From Dyadobacter fermentans DSM 18053 (GTDB taxonomy: Bacteria > Bacteroidota > Bacteroidia > Cytophagales > Spirosomataceae), in assembly GCF_000023125.1 (NCBI RefSeq), contig NC_013037.1:4766501-4830500 (forward strand): DNA of 64,000 nt, in the 5' to 3' direction. The translations under genes and the position numbers were made by a program. Below the pieces are notes generated by a model. The model was given only the letters and a program-made list of their open reading frames with translations. It was not told the DNA's origin and did no database searches. Shown in pieces: positions 9,437 through 18,445 of the stretch (position 1 is its first letter; every line of letters starts with the position of its first letter).

Positions 9437-9467
9437 TTGATTTTCTGTCGGATATAGTTTTTCTTTG
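9437..9467 (+). promoter_or_regulatory. candidate Bacteroidota promoter of rpsU
   Basis: TTG at 9437-9439, a 20-base spacer, then TTTCTTTG at 9460-9467, one mismatch from TAnnTTTG. It predicts a leader of about 40 bases before the rpsU ATG. Confidence 0.45.
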
Positions 9468-9514
9468 CAGTCCGATTTCAGAAACCAATTCAAAGAACAA
9501 AAGAAATTATAAGC

Positions 9515-9709
9515 ATGCTTATTATTAACATTAAAGACAACGAATCGATTGATCGCGCTCTTAAGCGTTACAAGAAGAAATTTGAAAGAACTGGTACAAT
9601 GCGTGAGCTGCGTGCCCGTACAGCTTTCGAAAAACCATCTGTTAAGCGTCGTTTCGAAGTTTTGCGTGCCGTTTACAAAGAGAAAACTTACGGTCATCTA
9701 GAAGACTAA
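9515..9709 (+). CDS. rpsU: 30S ribosomal protein S21
   Basis: A 64-residue, very basic protein that starts MLIINIKDNESIDRALKRY and has the S21 core KRYKKKFERTG followed by RELRAR. S21 binds near the anti-Shine-Dalgarno end of 16S rRNA in the small subunit; in Bacteroidota this contributes to hiding the anti-SD sequence, in line with the lack of SD sites in this window. It is a single-gene unit with its own promoter candidate upstream and a hairpin terminator downstream. Confidence 0.97.
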   Translation: MLIINIKDNESIDRALKRYKKKFERTGTMRELRARTAFEKPSVKRRFEVLRAVYKEKTYGHLED

Positions 9710-9770
9710 TCCTTCGAGGAATGGTTCTCTGAAAGACTTCAATAGGATTATTGTATCCATATCATACGAG

Positions 9771-9803
9771 AGGAGCTGTCTTGAATTAGACGGCTCCTTT
9801 TTG
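9771..9803 (+). terminator. terminator of rpsU
   Basis: AGGAGC (9771-9776) pairs with GCTCCT (9793-9798), extended inward by GTC/GAC, followed by a five-T run. A TTG start for the next gene would lie inside this T-run, which argues for the ATG at 9816 instead. Confidence 0.7.
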
Positions 9804-9815
9804 TATGTTCGGAAC

Positions 9816-10688
9816 ATGATAACGCCGTTTCTGGAATTCCTCCAATTCGAAAAGCGCGCCAGTGCGCACACGATTAAATCGTACCAGACTGATCTCGAAC
9901 AGTTTCAGAAATACCTCCTTTTTCAATACGAATGCAATGAACCCGAAACGGCTAAGGCGCCCATGCTGCGCTCCTGGGTAGTGAGTATGATGGAGGAAGG
10001 GCTTAATCCGTCGTCCATTAACCGCAAAATCGCGGCACTCCGTACGTTTTATGGCTATTTGAGGAAAAAAAAGCACATCGATTCCGATCCGACCAAAATA
10101 CTTTCTGCATTAAAAACCCGTAAAAAACTGCCTGCATTCGTGGAAGAGAAGTCCATGGAACTGCTGTTTGAAGAAGGCGTATTTTCAGAAGATTTCAGCG
10201 GGCTGCGCGACCGGGTGATCATGGAACTGCTCTATGGCAGCGGCATCCGGCTGTCGGAACTGGTGGAGCTGGAATTGAAGGATTTGAATTTGCCGGCGCG
10301 GACGATCCGGGTTTTCGGGAAGCGGGCAAAGGAACGGATTGTGCCCGTTTCCACTTCCCTGGCGCAATTGCTTCACAAATATACGGAGCAGCGCGCGCCG
10401 GAGGAAGATACCGATGTGCTGCTTTTAACCGACTCAAACAAAGCCATTTACCCGGTTTTTGTGCAGCGGAAAGTAAAGCAATACCTTTCCGCCGTCACCA
10501 CCCTTTCCCAGAAAAGCCCGCACGTGCTCCGGCACACCTACGCCACGCATTTGCTCAACCGCGGCGCCGATCTGAATGCGATCAAGGAGTTATTGGGCCA
10601 TGCCAACCTGGCCGCTACGCAAATTTACACCCACAACTCCATCGAAAAGCTTAAAAAAACGCATCAACAAGCGCACCCCAAAGCCTGA
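9816..10688 (+). CDS. xerC: tyrosine recombinase, XerC/XerD family
   Basis: A 290-residue site-specific recombinase with an N-terminal SAM-like DNA-binding domain (~1-85) and the catalytic domain. All catalytic residues are visible: Arg145 in GSGIRLSEL, Lys near 169 in GKRAKER, His236 and Arg239 in HVLRHTYATHLL, His262 in LLGHANL and the nucleophile Tyr271 in TQIYTH. Its length and lack of linked phage genes fit a chromosomal Xer protein resolving dimers rather than a mobile integrase. XerC versus XerD cannot be settled from this sequence alone. Start at 9816 is chosen because an upstream TTG lies in the rpsU terminator. Confidence 0.85.
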   Translation: MITPFLEFLQFEKRASAHTIKSYQTDLEQFQKYLLFQYECNEPETAKAPMLRSWVVSMMEEGLNPSSINRKIAALRTFYGYLRKKKHIDSDPTKILSALKTRKKLPAFVEEKSMELLFEEGVFSEDFSGLRDRVIMELLYGSGIRLSELVELELKDLNLPARTIRVFGKRAKERIVPVSTSLAQLLHKYTEQRAPEEDTDVLLLTDSNKAIYPVFVQRKVKQYLSAVTTLSQKSPHVLRHTYATHLLNRGADLNAIKELLGHANLAATQIYTHNSIEKLKKTHQQAHPKA

Positions 10689-10705
10689 AACCCATTTTTT
10701 AGGGT

Positions 10706-10713
10706 TATATTTG
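10706..10713 (+). promoter_or_regulatory. candidate -7 element of the ppc promoter
   Basis: TATATTTG is an exact match to TAnnTTTG, 41 bases before the ppc ATG. The upstream -33 position reads CTG with an 18-base spacer, so the match is partial. Confidence 0.45.
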
Positions 10714-10754
10714 CCTTCAGTGCAAATTTCAAAATATAATTTCGTCACTCCATT

Positions 10755-13337
10755 ATGAATAATAGTTTCCAGGACGCAGTTGTAACGAAGTATAATATTT
10801 TTAATAGCCTGTTTCTGAGCTTGCCCTACCGAGGTATCTTTCAAACAGGCTCTTTGCTTCCGATACTGACCCAACAAAGCGAGAACGGCTTTCAGGAAGG
10901 CAAATCTCCCAAGGAAATCATCGAGCATTTTTTTTCAGAGCTCCTGGAAACGGCTACTCCAAAGGAACGTGCTGATTTACTTTTTGCATTTATCCAATAT
11001 ATCGAACGCCAGGTCGTGCTGTTCGACTCGGTGGAGGATGCAGCGTTCGACGAAACGCATGACCTTACGGGCAAAGGTTCGGTTACCTACCTTACCGAAC
11101 GGCTCGAAAGCGACGAACTGAAAAAGAAATTGCTCGCCAAGCTGGAAGATTTCAGCGTCCGGATTGTGCTCACGGCCCATCCGACGCAATTTTACTCCGG
11201 CAAAGTGCTCGGGATCATCAACGACCTCGAAGACGCGATCAAGGAAAACGACTTCGCGGAAGTGAACCAGTTATTGCTCCAACTTGGAAAAACCGCATTT
11301 ATCAACCACGAAAAGCCAACGCCGTTCGACGAGGCGGTGAGCCTGTGCTGGTTCCTCGAAAATGTATATTACGACGCCATCCCGTCTATCCTGGAAAAGC
11401 TCATTAACGGGCTGGGAATGAGCGTACACGACTGGCCTTACCCGAATGTGTTCCGCCTGGGCTTCTGGCCCGGTGGCGACCGCGACGGTAACCCGTTCGT
11501 AAACCCCGATATTACCCTGAAAGTAGCGGCGCGACTGCGTGAAACGCTGCTCCGCGGCTATTACCGCGATCTGCGCCAATTGAAACGCCGCCTTACATTC
11601 AAAGGAGTGGACGATGCGATTTCGCTGGCCGAGAAAAAGATGAACAGCACCATTTTCGGGCCGTTCGAGGAAGGTTATAACAATGCGCAGGAGCTGATCG
11701 ACGAATTTTTGAAAGCCCGCGAAGTGCTTGTGAACAAGCATCAGGGGCTATTCGTGGAGCTGCTCGACAATTTTATATTGAAACTGAACCTGTTCGGATT
11801 CTTCTTCGCGAGCCTCGATGTGCGTCAGGACAGCCGCAAGCACGGCAAGGCCTGGGAGGACATTTTGAAAAGACTCGAAAAGAAAATTCCGCTGCTTAAA
11901 TACAGCGATTACGAAGGCTGGGACGAAGCAAAAAAGATCGACCTGCTGCTTTCGCTCAACATTCCGCTTCGGGATGAAGACTACGAGGACGAACTTACGA
12001 AAGACATTCTCGGCTCGATCCGGGCCATTAAAACGATCCAGGAAGCGAACGGCGAAAAAGGCGCTCATCGCTACGTGATCAGCAACAACACTTCGGCATT
12101 GAATGTAATGCAGGTGGTGGCGCTGGCCAAAAACCTCATCGCCGACGAAGCCGGCAAGCTGGCGCTCGACGTGGTTCCGCTTTTCGAAACCGTAGATGAC
12201 CTCGCGAATGCACCGGGCATTATGCGCACGCTCTACGAAAATGACTATTACCGCAACCATTTGAGCAACCGTGAAAACCACCAGACGATCATGGTAGGCT
12301 TCTCGGATGGGACCAAAGACGGCGGTTATCTGCGCGCCAACTGGTCGATCTATCGTGCGAAGGAGGAGTTGACCAAAGTTTCGCGTGAATTTGGGATCAA
12401 AGTGACGTTCTTCGACGGCCGTGGAGGACCTCCGGCACGCGGCGGCGGCAATAACCATAACTTCTATTCGTCGCTTGGCAAAGATATAGAGGATAAAGAA
12501 ATCCAGCTAACCGTTCAGGGCCAGACTATTAGCTCGAACTACGGAACGGTTACCACGGCGATGTACAACCTGGAAAGGCTCTTCACCGCCGGCCTTGAAA
12601 ACCACCTTTTCAAAGGCCACCGCGAGGACGAACTGACAGAAGCCGACAAAGAGCTGATCGAAGAAATGGCTGAAATCGCCTACAATTCTTACCTCGATCT
12701 GAAAAATCACCCGATGTTCGTCAAATACCTCGACAAAAAGACGCCACTGCGTTTTTACGGACAGACCAACATCGGAAGCCGTCCTACGAAACGCGGCAAT
12801 GATGACGAAGGGTTGAAGTTCGAGGACCTGCGCGCGATTCCGTTCGTAGGCTCATGGGCGCAGATGAAGCAGAACGTTCCTGGTTTCTACGGCTTTGGAA
12901 CGGCCATCCGCGAGTTGGGAAAAACGAACAAGGTCGACGAAATCAAAAAGTTATATCAAAAATCCCTGTTCTTCCGGACGCTCATCGAAAATTCGATGCA
13001 GTCGCTCTCGAAGGCATTCTTCCCGGCCACGAAATACCTGCGCGACGAGGAAGAATACCGCGAGTTCTGGGATAAAATGTACGAGGAATTCCTCCTCACA
13101 CGCGAGCTTCTGCTGGAAGTCTCCGGCCAGAAAGAGCTTTTGGACAGCAACAACGTCACCAAAGTCTCGATCAAAACCCGCGAACGCATCGTACTGCCGC
13201 TGATCACCATTCAGCAATATGCATTGCAAATGCTCTCCGGCGATCCGAAAGATTTGCCGGTGGATGTGGAAACCTACAACCAGCTGATCATCCGGGCCAT
13301 GTTCGGGATCATCAACGCGGCACGGAATTCGGCGTAG
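10755..13337 (+). CDS. ppc: phosphoenolpyruvate carboxylase
   Basis: Carboxylates PEP with bicarbonate to oxaloacetate, refilling the TCA cycle. 860 residues, within the bacterial range. Seen: the catalytic His142 in LTAHPTQFYSG, the PEP-binding WPGGDRDGNPFV, the glycine-rich loop FFDGRGGPPARGGG, and QTISSNYGT. The usual C-terminal NTG ending is replaced by ARNSA in this protein. It starts at the ATG at 10755, downstream of a -7 box, and ends in front of a hairpin terminator, so it is probably monocistronic. Confidence 0.94.
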   Translation: MNNSFQDAVVTKYNIFNSLFLSLPYRGIFQTGSLLPILTQQSENGFQEGKSPKEIIEHFFSELLETATPKERADLLFAFIQYIERQVVLFDSVEDAAFDETHDLTGKGSVTYLTERLESDELKKKLLAKLEDFSVRIVLTAHPTQFYSGKVLGIINDLEDAIKENDFAEVNQLLLQLGKTAFINHEKPTPFDEAVSLCWFLENVYYDAIPSILEKLINGLGMSVHDWPYPNVFRLGFWPGGDRDGNPFVNPDITLKVAARLRETLLRGYYRDLRQLKRRLTFKGVDDAISLAEKKMNSTIFGPFEEGYNNAQELIDEFLKAREVLVNKHQGLFVELLDNFILKLNLFGFFFASLDVRQDSRKHGKAWEDILKRLEKKIPLLKYSDYEGWDEAKKIDLLLSLNIPLRDEDYEDELTKDILGSIRAIKTIQEANGEKGAHRYVISNNTSALNVMQVVALAKNLIADEAGKLALDVVPLFETVDDLANAPGIMRTLYENDYYRNHLSNRENHQTIMVGFSDGTKDGGYLRANWSIYRAKEELTKVSREFGIKVTFFDGRGGPPARGGGNNHNFYSSLGKDIEDKEIQLTVQGQTISSNYGTVTTAMYNLERLFTAGLENHLFKGHREDELTEADKELIEEMAEIAYNSYLDLKNHPMFVKYLDKKTPLRFYGQTNIGSRPTKRGNDDEGLKFEDLRAIPFVGSWAQMKQNVPGFYGFGTAIRELGKTNKVDEIKKLYQKSLFFRTLIENSMQSLSKAFFPATKYLRDEEEYREFWDKMYEEFLLTRELLLEVSGQKELLDSNNVTKVSIKTRERIVLPLITIQQYALQMLSGDPKDLPVDVETYNQLIIRAMFGIINAARNSA

Positions 13338-13364
13338 GATTTTCCGAAACCCGATATTGTCAGG

Positions 13365-13388
13365 AGCCGGACGTTAGCCCGGCTTTTG
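13365..13388 (+). terminator. terminator of ppc
   Basis: AGCCGG (13365-13370) pairs with CCGGCT (13379-13384) with an 8-base loop, followed by TTTTGTTG. It may also stop transcription of the convergent flippase operon. Confidence 0.6.
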
Positions 13389-13421
13389 TTGTTTATTGAC
13401 TGATTTTTTGCTTTTGATTAC

Positions 13422-14864
13422 TTAGAGCCGTTTAAGAGCCAGAACCTCAGGATGGTACTTCCTCATCATCATCCAATAGCACCCCGCCCCAACGACAATT
13501 GATAACGCAAGTTCTGCTGCTTTGGGAAGGAAGCCGGCTGAGGCGTACCGGACTGCCCATATCACACCGAGCATCGCGACGCTGTAAATGCCGTTTCGTG
13601 TAATGACTTGTGTTAGTGCGAGATGCGTTACCGAGATGATCTTTCTAACAAAATGATTATACACGAAAAAGCCGATCAGGCTTGTGACCACAATGCTTGT
13701 CGCTACGCCTTCCAGTCCAAAATCGAGGACGAGGGCGATTACAATCCCAGACGCCGTTACCATCCTGGTAATGAAAATGATCTTCAAATAGGCTTTGGTG
13801 TGACCTATCGCCTGATAAATGGCGCCCGGGAATACCGACACCTCAAACAACGAAGCTAATCCGAGGATTCTCAGCACGGGAATCGCGTCGACCCACTTCT
13901 CTCCCATGATCACCGGTACAGCCAGGTCGCATACGGCCGAAAAGCCGACGATTACCGGAAAGCCGATCAGCGTCGCCAGTGATGCCGTTTTTAGATAGTA
14001 ATCCGCCATAGCCGACCGGTCGGTCTGGATTTTCGAGAATGCGGCGAAGATTACCTGTGAAATTCGCCCTTTGATATTTGATACCGGCCAGATGTACAGG
14101 TTGTACGCAAGGCTGTATACGCCGAGTACGCCCGTGCCCATCCATTTTCCAATGAGAATGTCATCGATTTTTCGACCGAAAACGAGCAGGAATTGAGACA
14201 GCGATTGCGGCAATCCGAAACGTAGCAGTTCCCGGACTTCGGCCAGGGCCGGCTGAAACCTAAACCTTGGCCAGGCGAAAAAGCAGAATGAGGCCGTTCG
14301 GACACCCTGCGCTACCAGCAGCTTCACGCCCAGCGCCAGCCATCCGTAACCCGCATACGCGAGCCAAACGGCGGTAATCCCCGCGGCAATCGTGCTGAGC
14401 AGCGATGTGAATGCGATTTTGTCGAATGCGAGCTTCCTTTGCAGCCCTGCCAGCGGGAATATTTCGATGGCCTGCAAGGGTATCGACCACATAATGAGCA
14501 GGAAAACGTCACGCAGCTGTGGTTTGCCGTAGAATGCCGCAAGCAATGGCGATGCGAAACCAATGGTGAGCATCATTATGCCTGCCACTGTGCAGCTCAC
14601 GAGCAATGCCGCGGAATAGAAGCGGTCGGTGAGGTGGGCGCGTTGGGTGAGGGCGGAGGTGATACCCAGTGAACCCAGCGTTTCGATCAACCCCGAAAGG
14701 GCCATCGCGGCAGCCAGCAGGCCAAAATCGCCCGGCCCCAGCAGGCGGCTGAGCAACAGGGTGAACCCGATGTTGCTCAGCTGTCCTCCAAAAGAAACAA
14801 TGAGATTCCACCTGATCCCGGAGAAAACGGAACGTTCGAACGTATCGGGAGTGGTGTTTTCCAA
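13422..14864 (-). CDS. polysaccharide flippase, Wzx/PST type (MOP superfamily)
   Basis: 480 residues with 12-14 hydrophobic segments; expected to flip lipid-linked sugar units across the inner membrane. Family signs are the N-terminal SGIRWNLIVSFGGQLSNIG and LLSRLLGPGDFGLLAAAM, typical of the WzxC-like group of lipopolysaccharide or exopolysaccharide exporters. Last gene of a three-gene minus-strand operon: 24 bases separate it from the RmlC-like gene upstream. This context supports export of a glycan built by the linked GT2 enzyme. Confidence 0.87.
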   Translation of the reverse strand: MENTTPDTFERSVFSGIRWNLIVSFGGQLSNIGFTLLLSRLLGPGDFGLLAAAMALSGLIETLGSLGITSALTQRAHLTDRFYSAALLVSCTVAGIMMLTIGFASPLLAAFYGKPQLRDVFLLIMWSIPLQAIEIFPLAGLQRKLAFDKIAFTSLLSTIAAGITAVWLAYAGYGWLALGVKLLVAQGVRTASFCFFAWPRFRFQPALAEVRELLRFGLPQSLSQFLLVFGRKIDDILIGKWMGTGVLGVYSLAYNLYIWPVSNIKGRISQVIFAAFSKIQTDRSAMADYYLKTASLATLIGFPVIVGFSAVCDLAVPVIMGEKWVDAIPVLRILGLASLFEVSVFPGAIYQAIGHTKAYLKIIFITRMVTASGIVIALVLDFGLEGVATSIVVTSLIGFFVYNHFVRKIISVTHLALTQVITRNGIYSVAMLGVIWAVRYASAGFLPKAAELALSIVVGAGCYWMMMRKYHPEVLALKRL

Positions 14865-14888
14865 TTGGAAGCGCTTTTCGGATTTGTA

Positions 14889-15422
14889 TCAGGAAAATTT
14901 GTAGGGGATCTCGGGCGAATCCAACGGGATGCGCCAGTGATCGGGATCGTCGTATTGGTAAGCCTTGTCCACGATGTTCAGTAACGCCGCGTGCTCATTC
15001 GTGAAGTTCTGAACGCCATGCCATACGCGCGGCGGCACGATGATCAGCAACGGCCTCAATGCACCGCAGCGGAATTCATTGATTTGCCCGTAAGTAGGCG
15101 ATTCCTCGCGGGCGTCGTACAGCACCACTTTGATCAGCCCCGTGTTTACGAAAATGCGATCGGTGGTGATTTCGTGCGCGTGCCAGGCCGAAATGCCTCC
15201 GGGCAACAGCGATACCTGGAAAATCTGGTCCACGGTCAGGTTGTCCAGTTCCCAGTCCTGCCGGTAGATTTCCGTCAGGAAGCCATTATTTTTAACTACA
15301 TTCTTGACCTCCTTCACCTTCACGCCGTCGATCAGGCTCAGGTTGGAAGGGTTCCATTGCGCAGTAATGCTTTTGGGATCTTTGATTGCACCGCCGATGG
15401 CCCATTTCGATTCGTTTGTCAT
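14889..15422 (-). CDS. dTDP-4-dehydrorhamnose 3,5-epimerase family protein (RmlC-like cupin)
   Basis: 177 residues with the RmlC-type cupin pattern: LPGGISAWHAHEITTDRIFVNTG around the general-base histidine, then VVLYDAREESPTYG, and PLLIIVPPRVWHGVQN. The strict RmlC signature is only partly kept, so it may be a sugar 3,5-epimerase, a 3,4-ketoisomerase-like enzyme or a WxcM-type relative. It lies between a GT2 and a flippase with short gaps (16 and 24 bases), so a role in preparing a sugar for the same surface glycan is inferred. Confidence 0.75.
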   Translation of the reverse strand: MTNESKWAIGGAIKDPKSITAQWNPSNLSLIDGVKVKEVKNVVKNNGFLTEIYRQDWELDNLTVDQIFQVSLLPGGISAWHAHEITTDRIFVNTGLIKVVLYDAREESPTYGQINEFRCGALRPLLIIVPPRVWHGVQNFTNEHAALLNIVDKAYQYDDPDHWRIPLDSPEIPYKFS

Positions 15423-15438
15423 TTATATTCGTGAGAGT

Positions 15439-16347
15439 TTAAGTGAGTCCTCGTTTTTTGCGGTAACTGGCTATCAATCCGCCTTTTTTGTACGCCCGCC
15501 TCATATTGAATTCGATCGTGTTGAAGCCGAGGGCGATGAAAGCAGTTTTGATTTTTTTGGTAAAAAACCGCCAGTAGTAGGTTTTTTCGTCGTAATAATT
15601 TTCTTCAAAAGACCTGTATAAATACTTGATGGCCAGCTGTTCCCTGAAATGGGGATTGTCACGCAGCTGCTCAAAACAATGCTGGCTGTCCGAAAACATG
15701 CGGTCTTTGTAAGCATTCTTCCGCGAGCTGGACGGCATGGCGATCACGGTGAAATGCCTGGTAGGTTCAATGCGCTTTCCGGCTTCGTATGCGCGTTTCA
15801 GCCAGTCGTGTGAAGGCACCACGTAAAGCTCCCGGGCCGGGCGCCACAGGCCTACATCCTTCACCAGCTCGTTTTTGAATAACCAGTTGCTTGCAGGCAC
15901 AAATATGCGTGAGGGGTGGTAGCCATACTTTTCGGAAGTTACCCCGCTGAGGTAAAACCGGTATTGTTCTTCACCGTGATCAATGAATCCGGCCGCCAGC
16001 ACCAGGTCGGCGCCGGTAGATTGCAGGCGGCGAAGCGAAAATTCCAGGTGATCGGGAAACCAGAGGTCGTCGTGATTGAGAAAAGCGATGTACTCGCCCC
16101 GGGCGCGGCGCAGGCCCTCGTTGTTAGGGCCGGATTGTTCCCCGAAATTTTTTTCCAGGTTGATAAATGTGATCCTCGGATCGCGAAATCCCGCGACCAC
16201 TTCGGCCGTATCGTCGGTACAGCAATCGCCGATCACAATCAGCTCCCAGTTCCTGAAAGTTTGGTTCAGAACTGAATGAATGCTGTATGCAAGGATATTG
16301 CTCCGGTTGTAAGTAGCGGTGATGATTGATATGAGGGGGCCTTCCAT
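15439..16347 (-). CDS. glycosyltransferase family 2
   Basis: 302 residues from the ATG at 16347; an ATG five codons upstream (16362) is also possible. GT-A fold signs: PLISIITATYNRSNILAYSIHSVL style N-terminus split by the nucleotide-binding loop, IGDCCTDDTAEV, and the metal-binding region NHDDLW. The C-terminal third is basic and probably membrane-associated. First gene of the operon with the RmlC-like cupin and flippase. Sugar donor unknown. It is divergent from the MarR gene, with about 150 bases between starts. Confidence 0.85.
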   Translation of the reverse strand: MEGPLISIITATYNRSNILAYSIHSVLNQTFRNWELIVIGDCCTDDTAEVVAGFRDPRITFINLEKNFGEQSGPNNEGLRRARGEYIAFLNHDDLWFPDHLEFSLRRLQSTGADLVLAAGFIDHGEEQYRFYLSGVTSEKYGYHPSRIFVPASNWLFKNELVKDVGLWRPARELYVVPSHDWLKRAYEAGKRIEPTRHFTVIAMPSSSRKNAYKDRMFSDSQHCFEQLRDNPHFREQLAIKYLYRSFEENYYDEKTYYWRFFTKKIKTAFIALGFNTIEFNMRRAYKKGGLIASYRKKRGLT

Positions 16348-16503
16348 GCACCTAGAAAGCATTCAGGTAAAGCAAGTTACTCATGTCGTAAGAAATGAAC
16401 GGTATCTCGTAAACTTTTCAGGCAATAATTAGTAGACGAATTGTTGCGCGCGCTTATATTTGGTGTTACTCAGTTATAGCGAACCTCTACTCACTTCCAC
16501 ATC

Positions 16504-16938
16504 ATGACACATCAGTCGGATCATCGTGCCTATTTTTTTAAGATAGACACGACTATCAAAAAGATTCGGAATGCCCTCCAAAAACAGCTTACCGAAGCGG
16601 GGTTCGACCTCACGGTCGACCAATGGGTATTGATCGATCATATTTTCAGAAAACAGGGCATCAGCCAGAACGAACTGGCGGAAATGACATTCAAAGATCC
16701 TCCCACGGTCACAAGAATCATCGATTTGCTCGAAAAGAAGGGATTGGTAGAACGCGGCCCCGCCGCCGGTGACCGCCGGAAGTTCAACCTTTTTCTTACC
16801 AAAAACGGCGAGGCCATCTACAACCAGGCATTTCCGATCGTGGCCGACATCCGCCGGAAAGGATGGGGCAGCCTCAGCGACTCCGATTACCAGCATTTCG
16901 TGCGGATCATGGATTCTATTTACCAAAATTTTACCTGA
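16504..16938 (+). CDS. MarR family transcriptional regulator
   Basis: 144 residues with the MarR winged-helix: QNELAEMTFKDPPTVTRIIDLLEKKGLVERG recognised in parts as helix-turn-helix (~58-85) and a wing at GDRRKFNLFLT. MarR proteins bind palindromic operators as dimers and often respond to phenolic compounds. A -7 box TATATTTG at 16455-16462 precedes the ATG by 41 bases. No obvious target gene follows, but the divergent polysaccharide operon shares its upstream region and is a candidate target. Confidence 0.9.
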   Translation: MTHQSDHRAYFFKIDTTIKKIRNALQKQLTEAGFDLTVDQWVLIDHIFRKQGISQNELAEMTFKDPPTVTRIIDLLEKKGLVERGPAAGDRRKFNLFLTKNGEAIYNQAFPIVADIRRKGWGSLSDSDYQHFVRIMDSIYQNFT

Positions 16939-16965
16939 TTTGACAAAATTTTTACCACGCCATTA

Positions 16966-17010
16966 AGTGGAAGAATGACAGCTTTTTAGGTCGTTCTTCC
17001 ACTTTTTATT
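16966..17010 (+). terminator. terminator of the MarR gene
   Basis: AGTGGAAGAA (16966-16975) pairs perfectly with TTCTTCCACT (16994-17003) and the stem extends inward by four more pairs including one wobble; TTTTTATTT follows. Confidence 0.85.
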
Positions 17011-17064
17011 TACCGGCAAGTATGCTTGCCCGCGGATTTACGAGCGCTTCGCATTAAACCTTTC

Positions 17065-17099
17065 GGTACCATTTTGTATCTAAACCATAGAATGGTGCC
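17065..17099. repeat. 9-bp inverted repeat in the SIMPL gene leader region
   Basis: GGTACCATT (17065-17073) and AATGGTGCC (17091-17099) form a 9-pair stem with one G-T pair and a 17-base spacer, 66 bases before the next ATG. It has no T-run, so a regulatory stem or operator is more likely than a terminator. Confidence 0.35.
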
Positions 17100-17164
17100 G
17101 CAACCAGGCAGGTTGGACAGCCGTTCGGGTTTGTATTACTATCATTTTATCCATTTGTAAAGCC

Positions 17165-17896
17165 ATGAAAAAGTTCTTTTTGCTCGGCGCTCTTCTTACT
17201 TCATCACTGATTACCCCCGCGTTTTCACAAGTCAAATCGGAGCTGCAATACCAGGTGCCGAATATAGAAGTGGCAGGTTTCGCTGAAATGGAGGTCGTGC
17301 CGGACGAGATTTATTTCAACATTTCGCTGCGCGAGTATTACCAGGACGAGAAAAACCAGAAGGACAAGGTAAACATCACCACGCTGGAAAAGCAGCTGAT
17401 CAAGGCTGTGGCGGATGCCGGGCTGCCGAAAGAGGCATTGTCGATCAGTGGGGTGGGCGGTTACCAGAATTATGTGGACAAAAAGAAAAAGCCCGCTACG
17501 TTCCTGGAAGCCAAGCAATATGAGCTGAAAGTATCGAGCGCGGAAAAGCTGGACGGCATTATGTCGAAGGTGGAAAGCCGCGGCGTGCAATATGCGAATG
17601 TCGCCCGGGTGGATCACTCGAAGCGCGAAGAATTTAAAAAGCAGGTGAAAATCGATGCTTTGAAAGCGGCAAAAGTAAAAGCGGAATACTTGCTGGCGGC
17701 ATTAGACCAAAAGCTGGGTAAAGTGCTCGAAATCAAAGAACTGGATGAAAACCTTTATTTCCCTCAACCAGTGTTTGCCAAAGCCAATGTGCGCGCATTT
17801 GCGGCGGAGTCTGCGGATGCCGTTCAGGACAGTGATGTACAGTATCAGAAAATCAAAATCAGTTATCGTATGCAGGCTGCATTTGAAATCAAATAG
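17165..17896 (+). CDS. SIMPL domain (DUF541) periplasmic protein
   Basis: 243 residues with a clear signal peptide (1-21, ending PAFSQ). The remainder matches the SIMPL/DUF541 family: an N-terminal VAGFAEMEVVPDEIYFNISL region and a C-terminal YQKIKISYRMQAAFEI strand. The family forms oligomeric periplasmic or outer-membrane associated rings of unclear function (BP26, YggE in E. coli, linked to oxidative stress). Single gene with its own terminator. Confidence 0.85.
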   Translation: MKKFFLLGALLTSSLITPAFSQVKSELQYQVPNIEVAGFAEMEVVPDEIYFNISLREYYQDEKNQKDKVNITTLEKQLIKAVADAGLPKEALSISGVGGYQNYVDKKKKPATFLEAKQYELKVSSAEKLDGIMSKVESRGVQYANVARVDHSKREEFKKQVKIDALKAAKVKAEYLLAALDQKLGKVLEIKELDENLYFPQPVFAKANVRAFAAESADAVQDSDVQYQKIKISYRMQAAFEIK

Positions 17897-17927
17897 GCCG
17901 TTTCACGCATAAACCTCTCTTTCAGGT

Positions 17928-17957
17928 GCCCGGCAAGTATTTTGCCGGGCATAATTT
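17928..17957 (+). terminator. terminator of the SIMPL gene
   Basis: GCCCGGCAA (17928-17936) pairs with TTGCCGGGC (17942-17950) around a 5-base loop, followed by ataatttttt. Confidence 0.85.
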
Positions 17958-18057
17958 TTTCGGTGTGATGCATCCGGATTTGTTGATCCGTTCTTTTGTT
18001 GAAAGTATTAGTTTCTTTAAATTGAATAATGAATCTCAAACTAAGTAACTGGAAATC

Positions 18058-18390
18058 ATGAGCATTAACGCAAAACACCTGGCCACATTCATTTTGGGAG
18101 CCGCCGCAGGCGTGGCAGCACACAAATACCTTCAGACCGAGGAGGGAGAGAAGCTTCTGGAAGACCTCAAAACAAAGGCGAACAACCTGAAAGCCGAAGC
18201 CGAAGGGGCCATCGATAAAGCTCCTGAGTATTTCGAAGAACTTAAAACCAAGGGCGCCGAAACCCTGAAAGGCAATTTCCCCGACGCGGAGGGCTTTTTC
18301 AAGGATCTGTTCGAGAAGTTCAAGGGCACCAAAGGCTCCGCATCCAGCGGAACGGATGTGACCACACCCACACCCGACCCGATTTCGTAA
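18058..18390 (+). CDS. small YtxH-like membrane-anchored protein
   Basis: 110 residues. A short hydrophobic Gly/Ala-rich segment (residues ~8-22, FILGAAAGVAAHKYL) is followed by a charged, Lys/Glu-rich, helical tail with repeated LKTKA/ELKTKGAETL patterns and a Ser/Thr/Pro-rich end. This matches the general form of YtxH/YtxH-like general stress proteins, but the similarity is in composition and layout only. Function is not known; many relatives are stress-induced. Monocistronic between two hairpins. Confidence 0.65.
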   Translation: MSINAKHLATFILGAAAGVAAHKYLQTEEGEKLLEDLKTKANNLKAEAEGAIDKAPEYFEELKTKGAETLKGNFPDAEGFFKDLFEKFKGTKGSASSGTDVTTPTPDPIS

Positions 18391-18407
18391 CAGCGCTATA
18401 TCATGAA

Positions 18408-18445
18408 TGCCGGAGGACGCCCCAGCGGAGTGCTCCGGCATTTCT
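18408..18445. terminator. shared hairpin between convergent genes
   Basis: TGCCGGAG (18408-18415) pairs with CTCCGGCA (18433-18440), loop 17 bases, then TTTCT. It lies between the stops of the YtxH-like gene and the NUDIX gene and can serve both, although the T-runs are short. Confidence 0.55.

Noticed and set aside
9801..9815. TTG start for the Xer-type recombinase
   Set aside because: It lies in the T-run of the rpsU terminator; ATG at 9816 is the natural start.
9816..10688. Mobile integrase of a prophage or island
   Set aside because: No attachment repeats, no phage genes or tRNA next to it; length and motifs fit chromosomal Xer.
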